Source: Shewanella donghaensis (GTDB lineage: Bacteria > Pseudomonadota > Gammaproteobacteria > Enterobacterales > Shewanellaceae). From it: a DNA stretch of 64,000 bases. The notes under the pieces are model-generated. The model had not been told where the DNA came from and ran no database searches. It saw only the letters and a program-made list of their open reading frames with translations. Below are positions 47,723 through 58,029 of the stretch, one piece after another. The translations under genes and the position numbers were made by a program. Each line of letters begins with the position of its first letter. The first letter of the stretch is position 1. The stretch lies in NCBI RefSeq assembly GCF_007567505.1, contig NZ_CP041783.1, positions 1,922,001 to 1,986,000 of the forward strand. Reading direction: 5' to 3'.

Positions 47723-49000
47723 TTAAATCGCTAAGAATAGACCAGCAAGTGTTGCACTCATTAAGTTAGCTAATGATGCAGCAATTACAGCACGTAAACC
47801 AAGCTTAGCAAGGTCATGGCGACGACTAGGAGCCATAGCGCCTAAACCACCTAACAGAATCGCAATAGACGATAAGTTAGCGAATCCACATAATGCGAAT
47901 GAAATGATAGCTTTAGTTCTATCAGACATCATCATGCCAGTTTCTGCTACTACCTTGAAACCTTCAGCTGAAGAGTCAAGTAAGTATGGAGCAAAGTTAA
48001 GGTATGCAACGAATTCGTTTACAACAATCTTTTGACCGATGAAAGAACCTGCAACCATTGCTTCGTTCCAAGGTACACCGATTAAGAATGCTAAAGGCAT
48101 AAAGATGTAACCTAGGATTAACTCTAGTGATAAAGCTTCAATACCGAACCATCCACCGATACCACCTAGCATGCCATTGATCATTGCAATAAGACCAACG
48201 AATGCAAGTAACATAGCACCTACGTTCAATGCTAAATGCAAACCTGAAGCCGCACCTGATGCTGCTGCATCAATTACGTTAGCAGGCTTATCAGTATCTT
48301 CTGGAAGATCTGACATGTCATTTTTAGCAACTTCAGTTTCAGGATGCATTAGTTTAGCCATCATCAAACCACCAGGAGCGGCCATGAATGATGCAGCAAC
48401 TAAGTACTCAATTTTCACACCCATACCGGCATAGCCAGCTAATACTGCACCAGCAATAGAAGCAAGACCACCAACCATGATAGCGAACAATTCTGAGTTC
48501 GTCATAGTAGGGATGAAAGGGCGCACTACAAGTGGAGCTTCAGTTTGACCAACGAAGATATTCGCTGTAGCAGACATAGACTCAGTACGGCTTGTACCTA
48601 GTGCTTTTTGTAAAGCACCACCGATGAACTTAATGACTACCTGCATAACACCTAGGTAGTAAAGAACAGCGATTAATGAAGAGAAGAAAATGATAACAGG
48701 TAGCACTCGTATAGCGAATACGAAACCAACACCGTTAGCAAACATTGCATCAGTACCTAAACCACCAAACAAGAAGTTGATACCAGCTTGAGAATAACCA
48801 ATTACATCTGCAACGCCTTGTGAAACACCACCAAGAATTTGCTGACCAACTGGCACATATAAAACGAAACCCGCAAAAAACGCTTGAATGGCTAAAGCAC
48901 CAAGAACAGTACGAGCACTAATTGCTTTTCTGTTATTTGATAGTGCATAACCGATTGCTAGTATGGTAACCACCCCAACTAGACTCATTAGTATATCCAT
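47723..49000 (-). CDS. nupC: NupC-type concentrative nucleoside transporter
   Basis: NupC imports nucleosides across the inner membrane by cation symport (CNT family). The 425 residues include an N-terminal helix set, the conserved [14 protein letters not shown] near residue 150, and a later [22 protein letters not shown] near 315 in the core, with nine or ten membrane segments overall. AGGGTGA precedes the ATG. With Tsx and DeoCABD it completes a route from outside nucleoside to glycolytic intermediates. Whether it uses protons or sodium is not decided here. Confidence 0.93.
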   Translation of the reverse strand: MDILMSLVGVVTILAIGYALSNNRKAISARTVLGALAIQAFFAGFVLYVPVGQQILGGVSQGVADVIGYSQAGINFLFGGLGTDAMFANGVGFVFAIRVLPVIIFFSSLIAVLYYLGVMQVVIKFIGGALQKALGTSRTESMSATANIFVGQTEAPLVVRPFIPTMTNSELFAIMVGGLASIAGAVLAGYAGMGVKIEYLVAASFMAAPGGLMMAKLMHPETEVAKNDMSDLPEDTDKPANVIDAAASGAASGLHLALNVGAMLLAFVGLIAMINGMLGGIGGWFGIEALSLELILGYIFMPLAFLIGVPWNEAMVAGSFIGQKIVVNEFVAYLNFAPYLLDSSAEGFKVVAETGMMMSDRTKAIISFALCGFANLSSIAILLGGLGAMAPSRRHDLAKLGLRAVIAASLANLMSATLAGLFLAI

Positions 49001-49182
49001 TAATCATCACCCTTTTAATTTGTTAACGATATGTTTATTTGTTGTTAACTCACCTAATTTCCGTTAATGATTATAACCGAGCGTCAGAGTAAAATCGTGG
49101 ATTAGATCATACTTTTAGAGTTTAATTTCAGGATCTTATCCAACATTAACATTCGTTAATAAGCGTGTTTAAAAAAAAAGAA

Positions 49183-49944
49183 CTACAGCTCAAACAGTTG
49201 AGAGACGTTTCGATCTAATTGTTCTAAAATAAAAACAGTTGTTTTTTTTTGTAAATTTGCGATCTTTTGAACAAAATTTGACAGTTGAAGCGGAGTATTC
49301 CGTTTTTCAACTGAATTATAGGGGGTCATGCTAGGGGAGTCTGTTTCAATTATGAAGTGTTTAATATCGACTTCTGTTACCGTTTTATGTAATTTTTTCG
49401 CATGAGGGTTCATGAGTAAACCTCCAATTCCTAATTTGTAACCTAGCTTTATATAGGATTGAGCTAATTCTGGTCCACCATAAAAGCCATGAATAACGCC
49501 ACCTTTTTGATTTTGATATGTCTTTAAGCTTGCTAATAACTCTGGATGCGCTTTTACAGCATGTAAAATAACCGGCAAATTCCAATCAATCGCCATGCCT
49601 AATTGCCCTGTTAGCAGTTCAATCTGTGGTTGGCCCCAACCTTTTAGCTTATCAAGCCCACATTCACCTAATGCAACGAAGTTATCATCAGCATTATGTA
49701 TACCGATATGATGATTTAGAGCATCTAAAGATTTAGGAATATCATCAGGCACGTACCAAGGGTGAATACCAAGGGCAAAATAACAATTAAACTCGTTAGC
49801 AATTGCTATTTGTTTTGACCAATTTGACTCTCTAATACCTGGAATTAACGCCGTTTCGATTCCATTTACATGCATTTGTTGAAATAAAGTCGCTCTATCA
49901 TGATCAAAATCAGCTAAATCTAAATGGGCGTGGGAATCTATCAT
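49183..49944 (-). CDS. yjjV: TatD-family metal-dependent hydrolase (YjjV-like)
   Basis: TatD proteins are TIM-barrel hydrolases, some of which are 3'-5' DNA exonucleases. The 253 residues carry the metal motif MIDSHAHLDL at the start, GECGLDK near residue 93, HAVKAHPE near 128, HGFYGG near 151 and IETDSPSMTP near 198. Proximity to the deo operon and prfC matches yjjV of E. coli, so that name is used. A run of nine T near 49242-49250 (Lys-Lys-Thr codons) is a potential slippage site, and nine A follow close to the stop. Confidence 0.9.
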   Translation of the reverse strand: MIDSHAHLDLADFDHDRATLFQQMHVNGIETALIPGIRESNWSKQIAIANEFNCYFALGIHPWYVPDDIPKSLDALNHHIGIHNADDNFVALGECGLDKLKGWGQPQIELLTGQLGMAIDWNLPVILHAVKAHPELLASLKTYQNQKGGVIHGFYGGPELAQSYIKLGYKLGIGGLLMNPHAKKLHKTVTEVDIKHFIIETDSPSMTPYNSVEKRNTPLQLSNFVQKIANLQKKTTVFILEQLDRNVSQLFEL

Positions 49945-50018
49945 AAGGCTTCCTTTGAAATAGCGTTTTACCGAATATTGACGATAAAACTTACGATGAC
50001 TTTAAATAGAAGGCAATA

Positions 50019-50043
50019 AAAAAGGCGGTATAACCGCCTTTTA
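50019..50043 (-). terminator. prfC terminator
   Basis: The arms AAAGGCGGT and ACCGCCTTT pair perfectly around ATA. A T-run follows on the minus strand, 26 bases after the prfC stop. Confidence 0.9.
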
Positions 50044-50069
50044 AATAGTAAAAATACATTACTTAATGA

Positions 50070-51653
50070 TTAATTTTCTCGGGTTTTAGCAAAATCAACA
50101 TCAGGGTATCGTTCCATCGATAAATTGAGATTGACCATAGTGGGAGCAATATAAGTTAAGTTATTACCGCCATCTAAGGCTAAATTGCTACTGCATTTGC
50201 GACGGAACTCTTCAAGTTTACGTTCGTCTTTACAGTAAACCCAACGAGCGGTCGACACGCTAATACCTTCGTAAATAGCTTCGACGTTATATTCACTCTT
50301 AAGGCGTCCAACAACCACTTCAAACTGGAGTACACCAACCGCACCTACTATTAAGTCGTTGGTATCAAGCGGTCTAAAGACCTGAACCGCCCCTTCTTCA
50401 GCCAGCTGTACTAACCCTTTCAGTAACTGCTTTTGCTTTAAAGGATCTTTTAAGCGAATACGACGGAACATTTCCGGTGCGAAGTTAGGTATACCAGTAA
50501 ACTTAAGCTTTTCACCTTGGCTAAACGTATCACCAATTTGAATGGTGCCATGGTTATGCAAACCAATGATGTCACCAGGGTAGGCTTCTTCAACCTGTTC
50601 ACGGTCGCCAGCAACAAATGTCAATGCATCCGAGATACGCACATCTTTACCGACACGTACGTGGTGCATTTTCATGCCTTTCTCATACTTGCCAGAGACA
50701 ATACGCATAAACGCAACACGATCTCGATGTTTTGGATCCATGTTTGCTTGAATTTTAAATACGAAGCCGGAGAACTTTTCCTCTTCAGCTTGTATGTCAC
50801 GTACTTCCGTTCCGCGAGGTTGTGGTTTAGGAGCCCACTCAATCAATCCATCAAGCACATGGTCAACACCAAAGTTACCGAGTGCAGTACCAAAGTAAAC
50901 TGGCGATAACTTACCCGCTAAAAATGCTTCTAATTCGAATTCGTGTGATGCGCCGATAACTAATTCTAATTCTTCACGTAATAACTCGGCCAGCTCAGTA
51001 CCAATGGCTTCATCAAGCTCTGGATTATCAAGACCTTTAACTGTGCGTACTTCTTGGATTTTATGACCTTGACCTGATTGATACAAAATCGCTTCACCAC
51101 GAAGAATATGGTAAACACCTTTAAATGATTTACCACAGCCAATAGGCCATGTAATTGGTGCACACGCAATTTTCAGCTCAGTCTCAACTTCGTCCATCAC
51201 TTCCATAGGATCACGAATATCACGGTCACATTTGTTCATAAAAGTGACAATAGGCGTATCACGTAAACGAGTGACTTCCATTAATTTACGGGTTCGATCT
51301 TCTACACCTTTAGCTGAATCAATGACCATGAGGCAAGAATCAACCGCGGTTAAGGTACGGTAAGTATCTTCAGAGAAATCTTCGTGACCCGGTGTATCAA
51401 GTAGGTTAACTAGGCAATCACTATACGGAAACTGCATTACCGAAGTAGTAATAGAAATACCACGATCTTTTTCCATCTCCATCCAGTCAGATTTTGCATG
51501 CTGTTTAGAGCCACGACCTTTAACGGTACCCGCAACTTGAATTGCTTGTCCGAATAAAAGTACTTTCTCAGTAATAGTGGTCTTACCGGCATCAGGATGC
51601 GAAATAATCGCGAAGGTTCGACGTTTATCGACCTCTACAGTTTGAACTGACAT
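50070..51653 (-). CDS. prfC: Peptide chain release factor 3
   Basis: RF3 is a translational GTPase that removes RF1 and RF2 from the ribosome after termination. The 527 residues start with [20 protein letters not shown] (G1 near residues 18-25). Then come the G2 region [12 protein letters not shown]3 DTPGHEDF near 87, G4 NKCDRD near 141, and a beta-barrel domain II. The length is normal. The gene has its own terminator and lies downstream of nlpI, separated by the nlpI terminator. Confidence 0.98.
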   Translation of the reverse strand: MSVQTVEVDKRRTFAIISHPDAGKTTITEKVLLFGQAIQVAGTVKGRGSKQHAKSDWMEMEKDRGISITTSVMQFPYSDCLVNLLDTPGHEDFSEDTYRTLTAVDSCLMVIDSAKGVEDRTRKLMEVTRLRDTPIVTFMNKCDRDIRDPMEVMDEVETELKIACAPITWPIGCGKSFKGVYHILRGEAILYQSGQGHKIQEVRTVKGLDNPELDEAIGTELAELLREELELVIGASHEFELEAFLAGKLSPVYFGTALGNFGVDHVLDGLIEWAPKPQPRGTEVRDIQAEEEKFSGFVFKIQANMDPKHRDRVAFMRIVSGKYEKGMKMHHVRVGKDVRISDALTFVAGDREQVEEAYPGDIIGLHNHGTIQIGDTFSQGEKLKFTGIPNFAPEMFRRIRLKDPLKQKQLLKGLVQLAEEGAVQVFRPLDTNDLIVGAVGVLQFEVVVGRLKSEYNVEAIYEGISVSTARWVYCKDERKLEEFRRKCSSNLALDGGNNLTYIAPTMVNLNLSMERYPDVDFAKTREN

Positions 51654-51762
51654 GGTTGTCTTTGCCCTAGCATAATAAAAAGGCGCAAATTATAGCGTTT
51701 CCCACCTACATTGGCTAGGTAAACTCACTTTAATCAACACCGAACCATTCATAGAAGAATGA

Positions 51763-51797
51763 AATAAAAAAGGCTAATGAATATTCATTAGCCTTTG
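51763..51797 (-). terminator. nlpI terminator
   Basis: The 12-base arms AAAGGCTAATGA and TCATTAGCCTTT pair perfectly around ATAT. On the minus strand a six-base T-run follows. Confidence 0.92.
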
Positions 51798-51847
51798 ATC
51801 ACAATTACTCAATTATGAGTGAAATTAATAGTAAAACTATTAATAAA

Positions 51848-52753
51848 TTATTTTGTCACTTGAGACTGCTCAAGCATCTGCTGAGCTTGGCCTAATTCGA
51901 TTCTTGCATAACGATGTTCAACAAAATCATAAATGTTTGTCGCCAGTGTTAATCGATAATAATCGACCGCAAGCTGGTAATCTTGTTGTTCAACCGCTTT
52001 TTTAGCTAAGTAAAAATACGCTTCACATAGACGTTCAGAATATTCTTTAGGTTGGCTTAAGTTTGCCTTTGCAGCCTCAAAAACCTGTTCTTTAGTCAAT
52101 GTACCTAAGTAATAATCTACTAATACTGATGACCATGCTTGATCACTTAGCGCTTTGCGATTGTTTAGCAGTTCAGTTTGTGCCATTTCTTGGTTATTTG
52201 GCTCTTGAACAAGATAAAGCCACAAAGCACGGTACCCATCTGATGGGTCTTTTGCTAAAAACGACTTCATATCTTGCGTAGCTAATTCATAACGTTCACC
52301 GTAGTACAAAGCAATACCGCGGTTCAAATAGGCATAATCATATTGAGGAGAAAGTTCTAGCACACCATCGAAAGATTCATAGGCTGGTTCAAACTCACCT
52401 TCTTGGGTGTAATAAATCCCTAAGAAATTATAAGCATCGGCAAGATTGGGCTGTAATTTGATAGCTTGGTGAAAATCAATTCTCGCTAGAAGTCGTAAAC
52501 CGACACTGTCATAAATAACGCCACGATCATAATGAAAACGTGCTCGCTGTTCAGCAGTTAGCTCCATTGAACCTAAAATTTCATTGAGCTTAGCCAATGT
52601 CACTTCTAATTTGTAATCAGGTACATTCGGTGCAACCATTACTTTGCCTGATGCTGCACTATCGCTGCTTCCAGAAAGTGATGCGCAACCTGACAATAAC
52701 ATACTGGCACCAACACATAATGCTACAACAGTGGTACGTAATTTGTGTTCCAT
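51848..52753 (-). CDS. nlpI: Lipoprotein NlpI (TPR protein)
   Basis: NlpI is an outer-membrane lipoprotein that acts as adaptor for peptidoglycan hydrolases and the Prc protease. Residues 1-23 form a lipoprotein signal ending in the lipobox LLSGC, so Cys-23 would carry the lipid. TPR repeats are visible, for example ADAYNFLGIYYTQEGEFEPAYESF and YAYLNRGIALYYGERYELA (about residues 108-165). The 301-residue length is close to E. coli NlpI (294). It follows pnp, as in E. coli. Confidence 0.96.
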   Translation of the reverse strand: MEHKLRTTVVALCVGASMLLSGCASLSGSSDSAASGKVMVAPNVPDYKLEVTLAKLNEILGSMELTAEQRARFHYDRGVIYDSVGLRLLARIDFHQAIKLQPNLADAYNFLGIYYTQEGEFEPAYESFDGVLELSPQYDYAYLNRGIALYYGERYELATQDMKSFLAKDPSDGYRALWLYLVQEPNNQEMAQTELLNNRKALSDQAWSSVLVDYYLGTLTKEQVFEAAKANLSQPKEYSERLCEAYFYLAKKAVEQQDYQLAVDYYRLTLATNIYDFVEHRYARIELGQAQQMLEQSQVTK

Positions 52754-52854
52754 TTAAATACCTTATCAGGTTCTATAATTACTTTGCATCATAACAACCA
52801 AAAGCTCCAAGGGCTACGCAGTTACAGATTAATTTTCAATTGTTTATTTTAGGC

Positions 52855-52884
52855 AATAAAAAAGGAGAGCCTAGGCTCTCCTTT
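52855..52884 (-). terminator. pnp terminator
   Basis: The 24-base perfect palindrome AAAGGAGAGCCTAGGCTCTCCTTT at 52861-52884 is followed on the minus strand by six T. It is the second of two hairpins behind pnp. Confidence 0.92.
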
Positions 52885-52890
52885 ATTTTT

Positions 52891-52917
52891 GTTTAGATTA
52901 GCAAGGCTAATCTAAAC
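52891..52917 (-). other. First hairpin after pnp, touching the stop codon
   Basis: The 12-base arms GTTTAGATTAGC and GCTAATCTAAAC pair perfectly around AAG, one base from the pnp stop. No T-run follows. It may protect the messenger end or slow polymerase before the true terminator. Confidence 0.75.
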
Positions 52918-52918
52918 A

Positions 52919-55021
52919 CTATTCTGCAGTAGGTTCTGCTTTAGTAATAGCTTCTTTGATAGAAAGTCTTACACGACCTTGGCGGTCAACTTCCATCACT
53001 TTAACGTCTACGTCTTGGTTCATCTCAAGATGATCAGATACGTTAGCAACACGCTCTTCACTGATTTGTGAAATATGAACTAAGCCATCTTTACCAGGTA
53101 AGATGTTAACGAATGCGCCGAAATCAACGATACGAATAACTTTACCTTTGTAGATACGACCCACTTCAACTTCAGCAGTAATCTCTTCGATGCGACGGAT
53201 AGCTTCTTTAGTTGCTTCACCATTTGAAGAAGCAATTTTAACTGTACCGTTGTCATCCAATTCGATAGTTGTACCAGTTTCTTCAGTAAGTGCGCGAATA
53301 GTTGCACCACCTTTACCGATAACATCACGAATTTTTTCAGGATTAATCTTGATAGTAGTGATACGTGGAGCGTGGTCAGAGATATCGTCACGTGCGCCAC
53401 CAATTGCTTGGTCCATTACGTTAAGAATATGAACACGTGCACCGTATGCTTGTTGCAGTGCGATATCCATGATCTCTTGAGTGATACCTTCAATCTTGAT
53501 ATCCATCTGAAGAGCAGTAATACCATCACGAGTACCAGCTACTTTAAAGTCCATGTCACCTAAGTGATCTTCATCACCTAAGATGTCAGAAAGAACAACA
53601 AAATCGTCGCCTTCTTTAACTAGACCCATTGCAATACCTGCAACAGAAGTTTTAATTGGTACACCCGCATCCATTAATGCTAATGAAGTACCACAAACAG
53701 AAGCCATTGAGCTAGAACCGTTTGATTCAGTAATTTCTGAAACGACACGGATGCTGTATGGGAATTCTTCAGCAGAAGGCATAACTGCATTCATACCGCG
53801 CCAAGCTAGCTTACCGTGACCGATTTCGCGACGCTTAGGTGAACCAACCATGCCAGTTTCACCAACTGAGTATGGAGGGAAGTTATAATGAAGCATAAAG
53901 CGATTAGTACGTTCGCCCATGATGCTATCAATTTTCTGTGCATCACGTTCTGTACCAAGAGTACAAGTAACAAGTGCTTGAGTTTCACCACGTGTAAATA
54001 ATGAACTACCGTGAGTACGTGGAAGTACGCCAGCAAGAACATTCAATGCGCGGATCATATCAGGTTCACGACCGTCGATACGTGGCTTGCCACTGATAAT
54101 ACGACCACGAACAACTTTCTTCTCAAGGCTACCAAGTAAGTTGCCAACTTCACGTTGATCAACGTCTGGGTTTTCAGCAACTAGAGCAGCTTTAGCTGCA
54201 GCTTTAACTACGCCAACTTGAACATAACGGTCTTGCTTAACTTCGATTTGATAAGCAGCAGTTAAGCCTTCTTCAGCAAGATCTTTAATTTTAGCAACTA
54301 AGTCTTGATCTTCGACAGGTGCAGACCAATCCCAAGTAGGCTTACCAGCTTCAGCTTTGAATTCAGCAATTGCATCAACCACAACTTGTTGTTGAGCGTG
54401 ACCATAAGTCACAGCACCTAACATGATTTCTTCAGCAAGCGCTTTAGCTTCTGATTCAACCATTAATACAGCACTTTTAGTACCAGCAACAACTAGGTTC
54501 AAGTCGCTTTCAGCGATTTGATCAACTGATGGGTTAAGTAAGTACTCACCGTTGATATAACCAACACGTGCAGCACCTAGTGGACCATTGAATGGAATAC
54601 CAGAAATAGCAAGAGCAGCAGAAGTACCAATCATTGCAACCATATCTGGTTCGATTTGTTGGTCAACTGAAACAACAGTAATAATAACTTGTACTTCGTT
54701 TTTAAATCCGTCAGGGAATAAAGGACGAATTGGACGGTCGATTAAACGAGCAATAAGCGTTTCGTCTTCATTTGGACGACCTTCACGCTTAAAGAAACCA
54801 CCAGGGATCTTACCAGCAGCGTAAGTTTTCTCTTGGTAGTTAACTGTTAGTGGGAAGAAATCACGGCTTAAATCCGCAACTTTTTTACCAACTACAGTAA
54901 CAAGGACAGTTGTATCGCCCATGCTCGCTAGTACTGCAGCATCTGCTTGACGTGCAATAACACCTGTTTCTAAGGTGACAGTATGTTGACCATACTCAAA
55001 ACTCTTTACAATTGGATTCAC
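52919..55021 (-). CDS. pnp: Polyribonucleotide nucleotidyltransferase (PNPase)
   Basis: PNPase degrades RNA 3' to 5' using phosphate and is part of the degradosome. From the GTG at 55021 it has 700 residues. The GTG was chosen because AAGGA lies eight bases before it, while it sits directly against the ATG at 55030; the product then starts [15 protein letters not shown] like known homologues. Two RNase PH domains (about 1-220 and 310-540) flank a helical linker. A KH domain ([16 protein letters not shown] near 560) and an S1 domain ([21 protein letters not shown] near 635) follow. The opposed GGDEF/EAL gene separates it from rpsO. Confidence 0.97.
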   Translation of the reverse strand: MNPIVKSFEYGQHTVTLETGVIARQADAAVLASMGDTTVLVTVVGKKVADLSRDFFPLTVNYQEKTYAAGKIPGGFFKREGRPNEDETLIARLIDRPIRPLFPDGFKNEVQVIITVVSVDQQIEPDMVAMIGTSAALAISGIPFNGPLGAARVGYINGEYLLNPSVDQIAESDLNLVVAGTKSAVLMVESEAKALAEEIMLGAVTYGHAQQQVVVDAIAEFKAEAGKPTWDWSAPVEDQDLVAKIKDLAEEGLTAAYQIEVKQDRYVQVGVVKAAAKAALVAENPDVDQREVGNLLGSLEKKVVRGRIISGKPRIDGREPDMIRALNVLAGVLPRTHGSSLFTRGETQALVTCTLGTERDAQKIDSIMGERTNRFMLHYNFPPYSVGETGMVGSPKRREIGHGKLAWRGMNAVMPSAEEFPYSIRVVSEITESNGSSSMASVCGTSLALMDAGVPIKTSVAGIAMGLVKEGDDFVVLSDILGDEDHLGDMDFKVAGTRDGITALQMDIKIEGITQEIMDIALQQAYGARVHILNVMDQAIGGARDDISDHAPRITTIKINPEKIRDVIGKGGATIRALTEETGTTIELDDNGTVKIASSNGEATKEAIRRIEEITAEVEVGRIYKGKVIRIVDFGAFVNILPGKDGLVHISQISEERVANVSDHLEMNQDVDVKVMEVDRQGRVRLSIKEAITKAEPTAE

Positions 55022-55399
55022 GTGACCCATTCCTTAATTATTTGCCTTTAAATTACGCGCATAAGTATACTTCAATTTTTTGTAATAGTTAAAGCGCATA
55101 GCAATATCAGGCGAAAATAATTCAATTTTATCAATTTAGTGCCGATATCTTCCCAATACATGGGTTCTAACGGCTATATTAATTATTTATTAAAAAAAGC
55201 CGCAACAAAAATAATGCGAGATAAAGCTGATAAAACGTATGCAAATCGCTATAAATAATGACTTTATAACGAAATTTGTCTAAAGTGAGATAGCGATAAA
55301 AAATGTAGTAATAACAATCGCATTGAGTTCAATCAGTTAGTAAACAATAATCCTCGCAATACCAACGTTTTTTTCTAATACTGTTATGGAAATGTGTAA
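55022..55399. other. 378-base divergent region between pnp and the GGDEF/EAL gene
   Basis: AT-rich control region for two divergent genes. It should hold the pnp leader, which is an RNase III and PNPase autoregulation target in E. coli, but I do not see a long, clear stem here. No gene or repeat is visible. Confidence 0.5.
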
Positions 55400-57436
55400 A
55401 TGACTCAAAGGTTTAAGTCTCTGACATGGAAACAAACTAATCTAGTAGTTTTTACTGCCTTATTTTTTGCAATTGCCATTTTTGTTGTCGAGATTGCGCT
55501 TGTTGTAGTAACGACTAAACAGCAACTTACCGCCTCTCAACAAGAACTACTAAACTCAGTTGAACAAACAGCATCAAATGCAGTTTGGGCACTTGATGAC
55601 AAACAAACCGAACAAACATTAGAAGGTATTATCAAAATTGATAATATCCGTTCATCGGTTATTCATTTAGATGATGGTTCTTTGTATGTGAGTGCCAGTA
55701 ACCAGCCAAAACCTTTTTCCGACAAATATGACTCTTTAAGCCATTTTTTATTTAATGACTTACATGAAATCTCCAGACCCTTATTTCGCCCTCATTATTT
55801 CGAAGGTAATAAAAAGCAGCAACTTATTGGCACCTTGTCTATCTATTACGATACACAAAAAATGACTAATAACTTATTTAACCAGTTGCAACTTGGCTTT
55901 ATTGCGACCTTAGCTAGAGCCCTTTTATTAACACTGGTTTTAACAATCGTTTTTCACCGCTTCCTTACGCAGCCAATAGCAAGGATCAGTGAAGCTATTG
56001 ATAAAATTGATCCCGATTTACCTGATGAAAACTTATTACCTATGTCTAAAGCTCACAAAGATGATGAGTTAGGACTCGTGACGACTAAATTTAATCAGAT
56101 TTTATTACAATTCAGTCAGACCCAAAATAAACTTCGTAAGATGGCCACTAGGGATCCCCTTACAAGCCTCCCAAATAGAACATTATTACTCGAAACATTA
56201 AATGTGACAATTCAACGCGCTCGAGTACATAAGCGGCATTTTGCTCTATTATTTATTGACTTAGATAGGTTCAAAAACGTTAATGATTCATTGGGCCATG
56301 CCATTGGTGACCAATTTCTTGCTCGTGTCGCGAGAATTTTAGAAAAAGCGGTGGGTGATAAAGGTAGCGTAGCCCGCCTAGGTGGCGATGAGTTTGTGAT
56401 TGTTGCTGATGATATTGAAACGCCTGAACAAGCAGCTGACTTTGTCGGAAAGCTATTGAAGCAACTTAATGCACCGATTCAGTTAAATGAGCATGCAATA
56501 CATCCTGCCGCATCAATAGGCATCTCTATTTATCCAGAAGATGGCCCTGGTGCTGAAGATCTTATCCGCCATGCTGACATTGCTATGTATAGCGCAAAAG
56601 CGGCAGGTTCTAATCAATGGTCATTCTTTAAACAACAAATGACTGAACATGCGGCCAACCGACTCAAAACAGAAGCTTCACTACATGATGCGCTTAAACG
56701 AAATGAATTCCTGCTCTATTTTCAGCCTAAATTAGATCTCAAAACCAATAAAGTCATCGGTTGTGAAGCGTTAATTCGTTGGAAGAAAAATGGTGAATTG
56801 ATTCCGCCAATGGAATTTATTCCCATAGCGGAAGAAACTGGCATCATTATCCCTATAGGAAGATGGGTCATTGAACAAAGCTGTAAAGTTATTCGTGAAT
56901 GGGAGAAGAAATATAACTACGCAATCCCTATTGCCGTAAATGTTGCCTCACAGCAGTTTGCAGACGCTAGTTTAGTCTCTGATATTAAACAGCTCGCATT
57001 ACGCTATCAGATACGTCCAGAGCTATTAGAAATTGAAATTACTGAAACATCATTAATGAACGACATAGATCAGGCGATAAACAAACTTGAACAGCTCAAA
57101 AGTGCGGGTTTTGGTATTGCTGTTGATGATTTTGGTACCGGCTACTCATCACTATCCTATTTACGCCATTTGCCAATTACCACAATGAAAATTGATCGCG
57201 GGTTTGTCTCAGACCTCCCCCACGATGGCGCAATAGCATCGACCATTTTGATGTTAGGACAGCAGCTAAAACTTGATATTGTAGCCGAAGGTATCGAAAA
57301 CCAAGAACAGCTCGCTTGGCTACAACGACATAATTGCCAAATTGGCCAAGGATTTTTCTTTAGTAAACCACTGCCATTGGAAGAGTTTGAGGCACTTTAT
57401 CTTTCTGAAGCGCCATTAGAAATCGAAAATAGATAA
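55400..57436 (+). CDS. Membrane-bound HAMP-GGDEF-EAL cyclic-di-GMP enzyme
   Basis: A 678-residue sensor predicted to turn over cyclic-di-GMP. A first membrane helix is at residues 15-37, a periplasmic domain spans about 38-165, and a second helix lies near 170-192. A HAMP linker follows (about 193-245; TQPIARISEAIDKI). The GGDEF domain (about 250-410) has intact ARLGGDEFVIV but no RxxD inhibitory site. The EAL domain (about 425-670) has CEALIRW, VNVASQQF, EITETSLM, VDDFGTGYSSL, MKIDRGFV, VAEGIEN and IGQGFFFSKPL, so phosphodiesterase activity is likely. Its place between rpsO and pnp, opposed to both, is to my memory typical of Shewanella. A bidirectional terminator is shared with rpsO. Confidence 0.93.
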   Translation: MTQRFKSLTWKQTNLVVFTALFFAIAIFVVEIALVVVTTKQQLTASQQELLNSVEQTASNAVWALDDKQTEQTLEGIIKIDNIRSSVIHLDDGSLYVSASNQPKPFSDKYDSLSHFLFNDLHEISRPLFRPHYFEGNKKQQLIGTLSIYYDTQKMTNNLFNQLQLGFIATLARALLLTLVLTIVFHRFLTQPIARISEAIDKIDPDLPDENLLPMSKAHKDDELGLVTTKFNQILLQFSQTQNKLRKMATRDPLTSLPNRTLLLETLNVTIQRARVHKRHFALLFIDLDRFKNVNDSLGHAIGDQFLARVARILEKAVGDKGSVARLGGDEFVIVADDIETPEQAADFVGKLLKQLNAPIQLNEHAIHPAASIGISIYPEDGPGAEDLIRHADIAMYSAKAAGSNQWSFFKQQMTEHAANRLKTEASLHDALKRNEFLLYFQPKLDLKTNKVIGCEALIRWKKNGELIPPMEFIPIAEETGIIIPIGRWVIEQSCKVIREWEKKYNYAIPIAVNVASQQFADASLVSDIKQLALRYQIRPELLEIEITETSLMNDIDQAINKLEQLKSAGFGIAVDDFGTGYSSLSYLRHLPITTMKIDRGFVSDLPHDGAIASTILMLGQQLKLDIVAEGIENQEQLAWLQRHNCQIGQGFFFSKPLPLEEFEALYLSEAPLEIENR

Positions 57437-57470
57437 GCCCTTCAGCTAGATTTCTCAAATTACAAACATA

Positions 57471-57496
57471 AAAAAGGAGGCATAAGCCTCCTTTTT
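57471..57496. terminator. Bidirectional terminator between the GGDEF/EAL gene and rpsO
   Basis: The 11-base arms AAAAAGGAGGC and GCCTCCTTTTT pair perfectly around ATAA, with T-runs on both strands. Confidence 0.93.
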
Positions 57497-57546
57497 TACG
57501 GTTTAAATTTACTTACTGTAAACAACAAGCAAATTAAACATCGCTA

Positions 57547-57816
57547 TTAACGACGTAAACCAAGCTTCTGGATAAGAGCTGTATAACGAACTACGTCAGT
57601 ACGCTTAAGGTAAGCTGTAAGCTTACGACGAGCGCTAACCATACGTAGTAGACCACGACGTGAATGGTGATCATGGATGTGCTCTTTGAAATGACCTTGT
57701 AGATGGTTAATCTGTGCAGTCAATAAAGCTACTTGTACTTCAGTTGAACCAGTGTCGTTTTCACAACGTGCAAATTCAGCTACAATTTTAGCTTTCTGTT
57801 CATTACTTAGTGACAT
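57547..57816 (-). CDS. rpsO: 30S ribosomal protein S15
   Basis: S15 binds 16S rRNA early in assembly of the small-subunit platform. The 89 residues match E. coli S15 nearly throughout ([47 protein letters not shown]). A 213-base gap separates it from truB and should contain its own promoter and leader. S15 represses its own translation in E. coli; I cannot confirm that structure here. Its terminator is shared with the convergent GGDEF/EAL gene. Confidence 0.98.
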   Translation of the reverse strand: MSLSNEQKAKIVAEFARCENDTGSTEVQVALLTAQINHLQGHFKEHIHDHHSRRGLLRMVSARRKLTAYLKRTDVVRYTALIQKLGLRR

Positions 57817-58029
57817 ATATATCTCCAGAAAAAATTAAATTATCCCAAGCCGATCACTAACTCAGCCTAGGGGCGCGATATTTTAACCGCAAATGGAATT
57901 TCTAGCAATAAAAAATCTGCATACTGTACTTGAATAATAACCATCAAGTAAAATACACAGATTAAGTAAGCGTAAAGCTGGCGCATTTAATACCTAACTT
58001 TAGGCAATAAACATAGAGACTAAAAAGTT

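Noticed and set aside
49096..49111. CRP site upstream of nupC (CGTGG-N6-TCATA)
   Set aside because: Only seven of ten key positions match, which is too weak to annotate.
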